64,000 nt of DNA from Acerihabitans sp047324305 (GTDB lineage: Bacteria; Pseudomonadota; Gammaproteobacteria; Enterobacterales; Enterobacteriaceae): NCBI RefSeq assembly GCF_047324305.1, contig NZ_CP178740.1, positions 4,030,001 through 4,094,000 of the forward strand, given 5' to 3'. Both the position numbers and the translations under genes were made by a program. Shown one piece after another: positions 33,715 to 43,100 of the stretch. Below the pieces are notes generated by a model that worked only from the letters and a program-made list of their open reading frames with translations, did no database searches and was not told the DNA's origin. Position 1 is the stretch's first letter. Each line of letters opens with the position of its first letter.

Positions 33715-35127
33715 ATGAGTGACGCGTACGTTTCAAATGCCGAGATGGCGGCCCCATTAACCATTTATGAAGAAGATTTATCGGTTCGCATCGACGCCTT
33801 GCCGGCAACCGCCGGCCTGTGGCGGTTTATCATACTGCTGGCCCTGGGCGGTTTTTTTGAGCTGTATGATTTGTTCCAGACCGGCTATATCAGCGGCGGA
33901 CTGGTGGCGGAAGGCATTTTCCATACCGGCGCGCAGGGGGTGTTCGGCGTCTCCGATCAGGCGGCGTTCGCCTCGGCCACCTTCCTCGGCTTGTTTATCG
34001 GCGCCAGCCTGCTCAGTCCGTATGCCGACAGGTATGGCCGCCGGCTGACCTTTATGTTCGCCCTGGCCTGGTACGGCCTGTTTTCGTTATGCCTGGCTTT
34101 TCAGCATCAGGCGGAGTGGATTATTTTCCTGCGTTTTATGGTGGGCGTGGGGTTGGGCATCGAACTGGTGACCATCGACACCTATCTGGCGGAATGGACC
34201 CCGGCGGGTCTGCGCACCAAGGCGTTCGCCTTTTCGTTTTTCATCCAGTTCCTGTCGGTGCCCGCGGTGGCGCTGATGTCCTGGTGGCTGGTGCCGCAGA
34301 CTATTTTCGGCTTGACCGGCTGGCGTTATGTGGTCATCGCCGGGGCCGTGGCGTCGCTGGTCATCTGGCTGGTGCGCAAGAAATTGCCGGAATCGCCGCG
34401 CTGGCTGGTGCAGCAGCGGCGCTACCGCGAGGCGCGCGAGGTGATGCTGGAGATGGAAAGACGCTGCGGCATTACCGCCGCCGTTGATTTCCCCCGGCGC
34501 GACCAGGCGCCGGCGACGGCGAAAGCCGGCACCTTCCGGGACATCTGGTCCGCGCCCTATCGCGGCCGGACCCTGATGCTGTCGGTGATGAATTTTTTCC
34601 AGGCCATCGGCTTTTTCGGTTTCGGCAATTGGCTGCCGGCGCTGCTGGCGGGCCGGGGCGCCACCATTACCCACAGTCTGCTGTACGCCTTTTTTATCAC
34701 CCTGGCGTATCCGCTGGGTTCCCTGTTATGCAGCCTTTACGCTGATAAAATGGAAAATAAATGGCAAATCGTTTTATCCTGCCTGGTGACCGTTATTTTC
34801 GGCGCGCTGTTCGCGGTGCAGAATAATCCGCTGCTGCTTATCATATGCGGTTTTTTTGTCACCTGGTCCAACGCCTGGCTGACCTACAGCTACCATTCCT
34901 ATCAGTCGGAGGTGTTTCCCACCTTTATCCGCGCCCGCGCCGTGGGGTTTTGTTATTCCTTCAGCCGGCTGTCGACGGTGTTCAGCAGCATCATTATCGG
35001 CCTGTTGCTGCAGCATGCGGGCGTGCAGGGCGTCATCGCGTTTATCGTGGTCAGCATGCTGATTGTGATGGGCGTGATTGCGGTGTTCGGCCCGAAAACG
35101 CGTGGTCTTGATCTGGAAGATATCTGA
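33715..35127 (+). CDS. MFS metabolite transporter (YdjE/YdjK-like)
   Basis: A 470-residue twelve-segment transporter starting MSDAYVSNAEMAAP. It has a large N-terminal hydrophilic stretch, FFELYDLFQTGYISGGLV in TM1, DRYGRR after TM2, and PESPRWLVQQRRYREA before the central loop. It resembles poorly characterised enterobacterial carriers such as YdjE/YdjK. It follows the epimerase by 117 bases, with AGGG about 10 bases before the ATG, and may be separately transcribed. An upstream in-frame ATG at 33691 is possible. A different substrate from the sugar porter is likely, perhaps a sugar acid (inference). Confidence 0.85.
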   Translation: MSDAYVSNAEMAAPLTIYEEDLSVRIDALPATAGLWRFIILLALGGFFELYDLFQTGYISGGLVAEGIFHTGAQGVFGVSDQAAFASATFLGLFIGASLLSPYADRYGRRLTFMFALAWYGLFSLCLAFQHQAEWIIFLRFMVGVGLGIELVTIDTYLAEWTPAGLRTKAFAFSFFIQFLSVPAVALMSWWLVPQTIFGLTGWRYVVIAGAVASLVIWLVRKKLPESPRWLVQQRRYREAREVMLEMERRCGITAAVDFPRRDQAPATAKAGTFRDIWSAPYRGRTLMLSVMNFFQAIGFFGFGNWLPALLAGRGATITHSLLYAFFITLAYPLGSLLCSLYADKMENKWQIVLSCLVTVIFGALFAVQNNPLLLIICGFFVTWSNAWLTYSYHSYQSEVFPTFIRARAVGFCYSFSRLSTVFSSIIIGLLLQHAGVQGVIAFIVVSMLIVMGVIAVFGPKTRGLDLEDI

Positions 35128-35170
35128 TCTGATGCCGCCTCGTCACGGGCTATACAATCAATCCGCGGGT

Positions 35171-35204
35171 GTCGCTGCGGATCTTCGCCCAGCGGACGCT
35201 TTTT
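35171..35204 (+). terminator. Probable rho-independent terminator after the MFS gene
   Basis: GTCGCTG (35171-35177) pairs with CAGCGGAC (35190-35197) with one bulged base, followed by GC and five T. It lies in the convergent gap between the MFS gene and the araC-like gene. Confidence 0.5.
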
Positions 35205-35273
35205 CAGAAATGATATGTGCCTTGGGCGCCGGCGTGGCCGCGTCCCAGATAGCCGATAATCTGGTGGGCGATG

Positions 35274-36146
35274 TCATATACTGGGCATCTTCTCGAACTT
35301 TTTGCGATAATCGCGTGGACTGACGGCCAGATGATGGCGAAATATGCGGGAAAAATAGAGCGGGTCGTCATAACCCACCGCCAGCGAAATCTGCGCAATG
35401 GACAGATGGGACTTCTGCAATAAATCGCAGGCGCGGGAAACGCGCTGCTTTTCCCGCCAGGCAAAGATGGTTTGTCCCATTTCGCGCTTGAACAGATGCG
35501 CCAGGCGCGACGGCGATAAAAATGTCATGCGCGCCAGATGATCGATGCGGATTTCTTCGTCAATATGTTCATTAACGTACTGGCAGAGCGACTTCACCCG
35601 GGGGTCGAGATTATGACGATTGCTTATGGGCTGCCGCTCGAAGCACATCAGGATAATGCGTTCCAGGGCATTCATCGCCAACGCGTCCGCCAGCGATTCG
35701 TTGGCCGCGTTGTGGTGGATGACCTCCTTAAACAGCAAGGTCATGTCCTCGACATTGCCATCCAGCCGCAATCTGCCGATGCCGTCCCCGGTTGCATCCC
35801 AATGCAGCCAGTCGATCCAGTAGGGGCGGGGGATAAAGTAAATCCACAGATGGTCCCAGGCGTTGCTGCCCTCGGCCCGGCCGTAGTGATGAGGAATGCC
35901 GGGGGGGAACAGCAGCATATCATCCTGGCGACAGATAAAAGGCTCGGAAGGGGTATGGATCAATCCTTCGCCCTTCTGCGTCAGATGAAGCATATATCCT
36001 TTCATGCCGTTGGGCCGGTTTATGAAAAAGTCCAGCTTGCTGCCGGGTGAAATTGGCGTAAACCCCGATACCATATAGGCATTGAAGGTAAAACTTTTCA
36101 TCAGCGGCGAAAAATTTACCATATCGGCATCATTCATCTTCACCAT
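35274..36146 (-). CDS. AraC-type L-arabinose-sensing transcriptional regulator
   Basis: A 290-residue close homologue of E. coli AraC. The N-terminal cupin arm carries TPISPGSKLDFFINRP and the C-terminal double helix-turn-helix carries FLSPSRLAHLFKREMGQ and AVGYDDPLYFSRIFRHH. Residues known to contact arabinose in E. coli AraC (T24, R38, Y82, H93, W95) are all present with a constant offset of six: T30, R44, Y88, H99, W101. It therefore probably senses L-arabinose or a close analogue such as D-galactose or D-fucose. It is the last gene of a cluster with a GPH symporter and a GH42 glycosidase, 80 bases after the symporter. Confidence 0.9.
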   Translation of the reverse strand: MVKMNDADMVNFSPLMKSFTFNAYMVSGFTPISPGSKLDFFINRPNGMKGYMLHLTQKGEGLIHTPSEPFICRQDDMLLFPPGIPHHYGRAEGSNAWDHLWIYFIPRPYWIDWLHWDATGDGIGRLRLDGNVEDMTLLFKEVIHHNAANESLADALAMNALERIILMCFERQPISNRHNLDPRVKSLCQYVNEHIDEEIRIDHLARMTFLSPSRLAHLFKREMGQTIFAWREKQRVSRACDLLQKSHLSIAQISLAVGYDDPLYFSRIFRHHLAVSPRDYRKKFEKMPSI

Positions 36147-36226
36147 GGGTAATCCCCGATATCCTGTCTGTCCATTGCATTATGATAATAGCTACAATAT
36201 CTGTTTATCTGTTTTTGCGCCCGGTA

Positions 36227-37600
36227 TCAATCAGGGCGATAGCGCCCTGCCGATAAATCCACCGCCAGATGGTCATAGATAGCATCCAATTTATAAAAAT
36301 ACAAAATCAGTAAATTAATTGCCGCCAGGATAAGCGGGAAGAAAATAAACATAAACTCGATGGTATACACCACGCTTTGCGGTTGGACGGCGGCGCCCCC
36401 GCTGACGAAACCGACGGCGCCGAGTACCCAGCCGACGCTGGCGGTGCCAAGCCCCATGCCGAGGGTCTGGCCTAGGGTGCCGGCGCTGAACAGGATCCCT
36501 TCCAGGCGCAGTTTGGTGGTCCATTCACCATAATCAATCGTATCCGCCAGAAAGGCGAACATGGTGGCGCCGATACCGCAAAAGCCCACGCTGCGCACCG
36601 CGGTGGAGATGATAATAAACAGCGAATCCTGCTTATTTAATAACGGGATCAGATAGGCGACGCAGCATATCACCAGTCCCAGCATGGCCAGTTTGCGCTT
36701 GCCCAGGTGCTTCATCAGCATGGGGATTACCAGCAAGGTAAGCAATCCTGGGATGTATTGCGCCATGCTGATATAGGATATAAGCGTAACATCCTGCAGA
36801 ATATATTTGGAATAATAAACGCTCACGGTCGTCAGCGCCGTCAGGCTGGTAAAGGTAACCAGCAGGTAACAGAAAATCATGATCCAGTAACGGTTGGCGC
36901 GCATCGAGCGCACTACCTGTCCCGCGGTAATATGGCGGGTATTGTCCTGGCGCACCGGCCGTATCCTTTCCCGGGTGCCCATACCGGTTATCAGCAAAAA
37001 CAGCGCGGTAAAAAAACCGTAAATGCCGAATACGATGATCCATGACGTGGCCGAATTGCCAAAGAAAGCCACTAACGGCAGGGTACAGACACCGACGGTC
37101 AGTGAACCGCAGGTGGAAAGCCCTTTGCGGAATACGCTGAGGATGCCGCGTTCATAAGCGTCGCGGGTGATCAGCGCCAGCATGGATCCATAGGCGATGT
37201 TATTGGCGGTAAAAAAGATGTTGGCCAATAGGTAGGTAACGCAAACGTAAGCCACCTTGGCGCCGTAGCTAATATCCGGCACGGTCGACATCAGGAACGC
37301 CGACAGGCCGAAGGGCACCGCGGTCCATAACAACCAGGGGCGGGCTTTGCCGTAGCGGGTGTTGGTTTTATCAATACGAATACCGATAAATATACATATT
37401 ACGCCGTCAAGAGCACGGGCGAAAAACATCAGCGAACCCACCACTACCGCGGAAACGCCGACAACATCAGTATAAAAATACGCCAGAAAGGTCACCATCA
37501 TGGTATACGTCAGATTGGTGCCATAATCGCCGATTCCAAAAGCCAGCCGTTCGGAAAACCTGATTTTCTCTAGGTCCTCGTTTTGAATTCTTTCGCGCAT
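36227..37600 (-). CDS. Glycoside-pentoside-hexuronide (GPH) family cation symporter
   Basis: A 457-residue MelB-like transporter: FGIGDYGTNLTYTMMVTFL in TM1, DGVICIFIGIRIDKTNTRYGK followed by RPWLLW (the MelB R-x-G-K-R-P motif) and twelve hydrophobic segments. GPH carriers import glycosides with Na+ or H+. Its ATG overlaps the glycosidase stop by one base (TAATG), with GGAG upstream, so both are made together. It probably supplies the intact glycoside hydrolysed by the GH42 enzyme. Confidence 0.92.
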   Translation of the reverse strand: MRERIQNEDLEKIRFSERLAFGIGDYGTNLTYTMMVTFLAYFYTDVVGVSAVVVGSLMFFARALDGVICIFIGIRIDKTNTRYGKARPWLLWTAVPFGLSAFLMSTVPDISYGAKVAYVCVTYLLANIFFTANNIAYGSMLALITRDAYERGILSVFRKGLSTCGSLTVGVCTLPLVAFFGNSATSWIIVFGIYGFFTALFLLITGMGTRERIRPVRQDNTRHITAGQVVRSMRANRYWIMIFCYLLVTFTSLTALTTVSVYYSKYILQDVTLISYISMAQYIPGLLTLLVIPMLMKHLGKRKLAMLGLVICCVAYLIPLLNKQDSLFIIISTAVRSVGFCGIGATMFAFLADTIDYGEWTTKLRLEGILFSAGTLGQTLGMGLGTASVGWVLGAVGFVSGGAAVQPQSVVYTIEFMFIFFPLILAAINLLILYFYKLDAIYDHLAVDLSAGRYRPD

Positions 37601-39636
37601 TACTCCTCCTCCACCAAAATAATGGCAACGTCCCAGTCATTGAGATTTATAATGTCGCCTTTTTTTACCGCATTATTATTCAACAACGTTGTTCCCCGGC
37701 GGCACGGCACGGAAAATTGCTGCGGTTGATGTGAATAGTTCAGATAGAACAGCACCGTTTCACCCCGGCGCGTCTCGGCGCGTTTGCGGATCACCGGGAA
37801 GCGATGTCCGGACAGTTCCGCCGCCAGCGGAAGATCGCCCAGCACATAAGCGTACAGTTGTTCCAACGCGGCCGGCGAAAGCGGACAGCCGATATACACG
37901 GCGGAACCTTTGCCGTATCGGTTGCGGGTAATTGCCGCATATTTACCCCAGTACTGATGCTGGTAGCGTGCGATCACTTCAACGCTTGGGGTGTCGGCTT
38001 CCAACAGCTCCATCCAGTCCTCTATCCTGGCGTCTGCGGCGTTTAATTGCAGCACATCGGAGCTGAGAGACACGCTTTCCGGCGCGGCAAACAGCTGATA
38101 GGTCACGCCGCAGGCCTCAGAAATAATGCCGGGTTGGGGTAGGGTCCTGACCTTCAGATGCTCGTTGGCAAAGCCGGATTTAAAGGAGTAAATCATGTGG
38201 CCGCCCGCGGCGACATATTGGTTCAGGCGGGTCAGCACCGCGTCCGATGCCGCGTAGAGTAGCGGGGCCACCAGTAAATCGTAGCGGTCGATGCGCGCAT
38301 CGTCGGCGCTGAGAATATCCACTTCGATATTAAGACGGTATAAAGCGTCATAATATGCGCGGAACACATCATTATACTGATGCTCCGTGGGTCGGCCAAA
38401 CTGATGACCCCGGTAAGGATGCCAGTCAATAGCCGTCAGGCTATCATTACTGACCAGCAACGCCACGCGATTGGTTTTTTTCAGGCCCACAAGCGCCGGC
38501 GACAATTGCGCCAGCTCTCGCCCGATACGTTGCGCTTCATGATAAACCGGGTTGGGCCGCAGATCGTGGCTAAGCAACCCTTTCCAATAGGTTTCATAGG
38601 AATTGTGAATGGAGTGCCAGTGCCAGTAGCCCACCAGCCTGGCCCCGGAGGCGATATGGCTAAAGGCTTGCAACCGCAACTGGCCCGGATAAGGCGTCCA
38701 TTCCTTGAAGGCCTGCGCCTGCGTTTCCAGCACCAGGTAATTATCGTCCTTTGTGGTACGGGCAATATCGCCGGCAAAGGCGATTTCCGCCCCGGTCAGG
38801 CGATCCTGGCTGGGATGATAAACATCAATGCCGGTAATAGTCAGCGTAGCGGCCGCCGCAAAATGGTCCACTTCACTTCGGATGCCAAAAGAATATGTGC
38901 GCCAGTCAAAATCGAAATTATGGGTAATAAACTGCGCGTCTGATTTATATTCTCCGACAATACCTGCCTGCCAGTGGAGAAAATCCGTAACCAGCCCGCG
39001 CTGGAACTTTTGAAATTCCGCTCCCAGGCTGGCATTGATGGTGCCCTCCACGGAAGGGAAATCCTCCCAGGCATCGACGCGGTTGCTCCAGTAATCAAGA
39101 CCGAACGCTTTGTTTAACCGATCAAGATCGTTATTAAAAATTGATTTCAGATATTTAACGAAATCTTGCTGCACATGGCTGCCGGATGTTTCGTAATATT
39201 TTGTTTCATTATCAATTTGAAAGCCAATCACGGCGGGATGATGTGCTGTCGCCGCCATCAGCTTGCGAATAATTCTTTCCGCATATCGCAAATAAATAGG
39301 GCTGGTAATATCCATTTTTTGTCGAGGCCCGTATTTATTGATGCCATGAGGCGTCGTGGCCATTACTGAAGGATGTTTTTTTACCAGCCATGCCGGGATG
39401 GCGTAAGTGGGTGTTCCTATTATAACGGCAATGCCGTTTTTATGCATTTTATCCATTACTGTCAGTACAGATGAAAAATCAAATATACCATCCTGTTTTT
39501 CGTAAGTACTCCAGGTGCTTTCCGCTATACGTACATAATTTATTCCAGCGTCTTTCATCATCTTGATATCATCATCAAGTCTTTCTTCTGGCATATATTC
39601 ACGATAATAAGCGACGCCATATAAAAATTTATCCAT
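37600..39636 (-). CDS. GH42 family glycoside hydrolase (beta-galactosidase or alpha-L-arabinopyranosidase)
   Basis: A 678-residue enzyme without signal peptide. Domains: a TIM barrel with the acid/base Glu144 in QIDNETKYYE and nucleophile Glu304 in YLVLETQAQAFKEW; a trimerisation flavodoxin-like domain (NRVALLVSNDSLTAIDW onward); and a small C-terminal beta domain. It starts FLYGVAYYREYMPEE, the standard GH42 opening. The cysteine zinc cluster of some thermophilic members is absent. Most GH42 enzymes cleave beta-D-galactosides, but a few cleave alpha-L-arabinopyranosides, a sugar that is stereochemically alike. The arabinose-type regulator in the same cluster raises the second possibility. 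Confidence 0.92.
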   Translation of the reverse strand: MDKFLYGVAYYREYMPEERLDDDIKMMKDAGINYVRIAESTWSTYEKQDGIFDFSSVLTVMDKMHKNGIAVIIGTPTYAIPAWLVKKHPSVMATTPHGINKYGPRQKMDITSPIYLRYAERIIRKLMAATAHHPAVIGFQIDNETKYYETSGSHVQQDFVKYLKSIFNNDLDRLNKAFGLDYWSNRVDAWEDFPSVEGTINASLGAEFQKFQRGLVTDFLHWQAGIVGEYKSDAQFITHNFDFDWRTYSFGIRSEVDHFAAAATLTITGIDVYHPSQDRLTGAEIAFAGDIARTTKDDNYLVLETQAQAFKEWTPYPGQLRLQAFSHIASGARLVGYWHWHSIHNSYETYWKGLLSHDLRPNPVYHEAQRIGRELAQLSPALVGLKKTNRVALLVSNDSLTAIDWHPYRGHQFGRPTEHQYNDVFRAYYDALYRLNIEVDILSADDARIDRYDLLVAPLLYAASDAVLTRLNQYVAAGGHMIYSFKSGFANEHLKVRTLPQPGIISEACGVTYQLFAAPESVSLSSDVLQLNAADARIEDWMELLEADTPSVEVIARYQHQYWGKYAAITRNRYGKGSAVYIGCPLSPAALEQLYAYVLGDLPLAAELSGHRFPVIRKRAETRRGETVLFYLNYSHQPQQFSVPCRRGTTLLNNNAVKKGDIINLNDWDVAIILVEEE

Positions 39637-39745
39637 TAATATCCCTTAGTGGCGGTGATTGCTAGGGCTAACATATCCCAATTGCTGCTGATAAAAATTA
39701 AATTAGCTGCCGCAGACATAGAGAAAACTGCTGCCGGGAATTTGT

Positions 39746-39761
39746 TATGATCCGCGTCACA
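39746..39761 (-). promoter_or_regulatory. Candidate CRP (cAMP receptor protein) site upstream of the GH42 operon
   Basis: TATGA-N6-TCACA matches the TGTGA-N6-TCACA consensus at 9 of 10 core bases. It sits about 110 bases upstream of the GH42 ATG and roughly 90 bases from a possible -10 TATGTT (39675-39670, minus strand), close to the CRP placement at araBAD. A stretch at 39686-39702 resembles the ARA half-site AT-rich core (TTTTTATC on the minus strand), but the match is partial. Confidence 0.45.
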
Positions 39762-40041
39762 AAACGCCAATGCCGGCCACGCGGCCGCCGCGCGCGCCTG
39801 GTCATGCCCAGTCTGTGCCGGGTCGGCTGGCTTTTCACTCTTGACTACAAAAATAGCGGGGGTTTTGGTTTAAGATTTTTGTAGAAGGTTATCAACGATA
39901 TCACTGTAAAAAGACATGGCGCCGGCGGCAAGGTGCTAAGCTTTTATTTGTTGCCTGCCAAGTCCCGCCTCTACTTGCCCGCCCCGGGGGCGGGAAGGCG
40001 GTGGTGGTTGGCTTTACGGAGCTTAAAAGGAACGTCTTGCC
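39762..40041. other. Intergenic region upstream of lhr
   Basis: The region between the GH42 operon control sites and the lhr leader. It holds a near-perfect dyad CCCGCCCC-G-GGGGCGGG (39978-39994) without a T-run. No convincing sigma70 promoter was identified for lhr. Confidence 0.4.
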
Positions 40042-40110
40042 ATGTCTTTAACTCTTTATCCCCGCCATGGTTTCATTACTGCGCCGTCAGGCGCTGGCAC
40101 GCGATGCTGA
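40042..40110 (+). CDS. Possible 22-residue leader peptide overlapping the lhr start
   Basis: ATG at 40042 is preceded by AAAAGGA at a usable distance and opens a 22-codon frame (MSLTLYPRHGFITAPSGAGT...) ending in TGA at 40108-40110. This overlaps the lhr ATG (40104) by seven bases. The lhr start itself has no clear ribosome-binding site, so translation of the leader could deliver ribosomes to lhr. It is short and could be chance. Confidence 0.35.
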   Translation: MSLTLYPRHGFITAPSGAGTRC

Positions 40111-43100
40111 CGTCAGGAGAGACAGCGCCCGATCCCCTAAGCCGGTTCCAGCCCGCCACCCGGGACTGGTTCGCGGCCACCTTCGACGCGGCCACGCCCG
40201 CGCAGCAGGCGGCCTGGACGGCGATTGGCGCCGGCGACAGCACGCTGGTCATCGCTCCCACCGGTTCGGGCAAGACGCTGGCGGCCTTTCTGCACGCCAT
40301 CGATGGATTGTTCCGGGAGCGCGAACGCGACCCCGGCCGCGCGCGCCAGACCGCCACCCGGGTGGTTTACATTTCGCCCATTAAGGCGCTGGGCGCCGAT
40401 GTGCGGCGCAACCTGAGCGTGCCGTTGGATGGCGTCAGCGCCAGGCGCCGGCGGCGCGGCGATCCCGAGGTGACGCTGACGGTGGGTATGCGCACCGGCG
40501 ACACGCCCGCCGCTGAACGCGCCGGCCTGCAAAGACGGCCGCCGGATATCCTGATCACCACGCCCGAGTCGCTGTATCTGATGCTCACCTCCAGGGCGCG
40601 CGAGACCTTGCGCGGCGTGACCACGGTGATTATCGACGAGATCCACGCGGTGGCCGGCGGCAAACGCGGTTCGCATCTGGCGCTGAGCCTGGAGCGCCTG
40701 GATGCTTTGCTGCCCGCGCCGGCGCAGCGTATCGGCCTGTCGGCGACGGTGCGCCCGGTGGAACGCGTGGCCCGTTTCCTGGGCGGCGCGCTGCCGGTGA
40801 CGGTGGTTAACCCGCAGTCCAGGCGGCCCCTTGCGATGCGCATCGTGGTGCCGGTGGAGGATATGACCGCGATACCGGCGCGCGACGACGCCGCGCCGGA
40901 GATGCGGGCTACCGGGCGCGCGGGGTCGATCTGGCCGCATGTGGAAGCCAGCATCCTCGAGCAAATCCTCGCCTGCCGTTCCACCATTGTCTTTACCAAT
41001 TCCCGCGGCCTGGCCGAGAAACTGACGGCCAGGCTCAATGAACGCTATGCCGAGCGCGCCGCCGCCTCGCCATTGCAGCAGGAGACGGCCGCGCATTACC
41101 TCTCAAATTCGGGCGGCACCGGCAAGCGCGCCGCCGGCGAACCGCCGACCGTCGCCCGGTCCCATCATGGCTCGGTGTCGAAAGAGCAGCGGGCGGAAAT
41201 TGAAATGGCGCTTAAATCCGGCGAGCTGCGCTGCGTGGTCGCCACCTCCAGCCTGGAACTCGGTATCGACATGGGACTGGTGGATCAGGTTATCCAGGTC
41301 GGCGTGCCGCCAACGGTCGCCAGCGCGCTGCAGCGGGTGGGGCGCGCCGGCCATCAGGTGGGCGGCATTTCTTCCGGGGTGGTTTATCCGCGAACCCGAC
41401 GTGATGTGATCGATGCCGCCGTGACGGTGGAGCGCATGCTGGCCGGACGGCTGGAATCCGTGGCGCCGCCGCGTAACCCGCTCGATGTGCTGGCGCAGCA
41501 GACCGTGGCCGCGGTGGCCATGGAACCGCTGAATATCGAGGAGTGGTTCCTGCGGGTGCGGCGCGCGGATCCGTTTCGCGCCCTGCCGCGCAGCGCCTTC
41601 GACGCCACCCTGGATATGCTGGCCGGCCGCTATCCGTCGGAGGCGTTCGGCGAGTTTCGACCGCGGCTGGTCTGGGATCGGGCGAGCGGTTTGCTTACCG
41701 CCCGCCCGGGGGCGCAGCAATTGGCGGTGATCAGCGGCGGCACCATTCCCGATCGCGGCATGTTCAGCGTCGTCTTGCCGCAAGGCGAGGAAAAAAGCGG
41801 CGCGCGTCGGGTCGGCGAGCTTGACGAGGAGATGGTCTACGAGTCGCGGGTCAACGATGTGATAACCCTGGGCGCCACCTCCTGGCGCATCCAGCAGATT
41901 ACCCACGATCAGGTGGTGGTGGTCCCGGCGCCGGGCCGCTCCGCCCGCCTGCCGTTTTGGCACGGCGACAATGCCGGCCGGCCGGCCGAACTGGGGGAGG
42001 CCATCGGCGTCTTCCTGCGCGAGGCGGAGGCGGCGACGGCGGGCATCCGCGGCCCGTTGGCGCAGGACCACCCGCTGGCGGCGCGGCTTAAGGCCGCGGG
42101 TCTGGATGATAACGCCATCACTAATCTGGTCGAACTGGTGGCGGAGCAACGCGAGGCCACCGAGGTGCTGCCCACCGATCAAACGCTGGTGATTGAGCGC
42201 TGCCGCGACGAGAGCGGCGACTGGCGGGTCATGCTGCACTCGCCTTATGGCCAGCGCGTGCACGGCCCCTGGGCGCTGGCCATCGCCGCGCGCGTCCACC
42301 AGCGTTTAAAAGTCGATCCCGCCGTCGTCGCCAGCGACGACGGTATTATTGTCCGCATACCGGACAGCGTCGGCCGACTTCCCGGCGCGGAACTGTTTGT
42401 GTTCGATCCCCACACGCTGCCGCAAATCGTCACCGATGCGGTGGGACAGTCGGCGCTGTTTATCGCCCGCTTTCGCGAATGCGCGGCGCGCGCCTTGCTG
42501 CTGCCGCGTCGGCGCCCCGGCAAACGCTCGCCGTTGTGGCAGCAGCGCTTGCGCGCCGGTCAGCTGCTGGAAATTGCCCGGGAGCATGACGATTTTCCGC
42601 TGATCATCGAGACCGCCAGGGAATGTTTGCAGGACGTATATGATCTGGGGGCATTGCAGGCGCTGATGCAGCGCATCAATGACGGCGCGGTGCGCATGCG
42701 GGAGGTTACCACCGAGATCCCCTCGCCGTTTGCGGCTAATCTGCTGTTCGGCTATGTCATTGAGTTTATGTACCAGGGCGATGCGCCGCTGGCGGAACGA
42801 CGGGCGTCCGTACTGTCGCTGGACAGCGGCCTGCTCGGCGAACTGCTGGGTCAGGTGGAGCTTGGCGAGCTGCTCGACCCCCGGGTGGTGGAACGGGTCG
42901 GTCAGGAATTGCAGCGCACCGCCGCCGCTCGGCGCGCAAAGGGCGCTGAAGGGGTGGCCGACCTGTTGCGCGAGCTCGGTCCCCTGTCGCGCCCGGAAAT
43001 CGCCGCGCGCCTGGCCGATGGCGACGGTGCCGGCGATTATCTGGCGCAGCTGGCGGCGGCGGCGCGGATTATTCCCGTACGCATCGTGGGCGAGGCGCGC

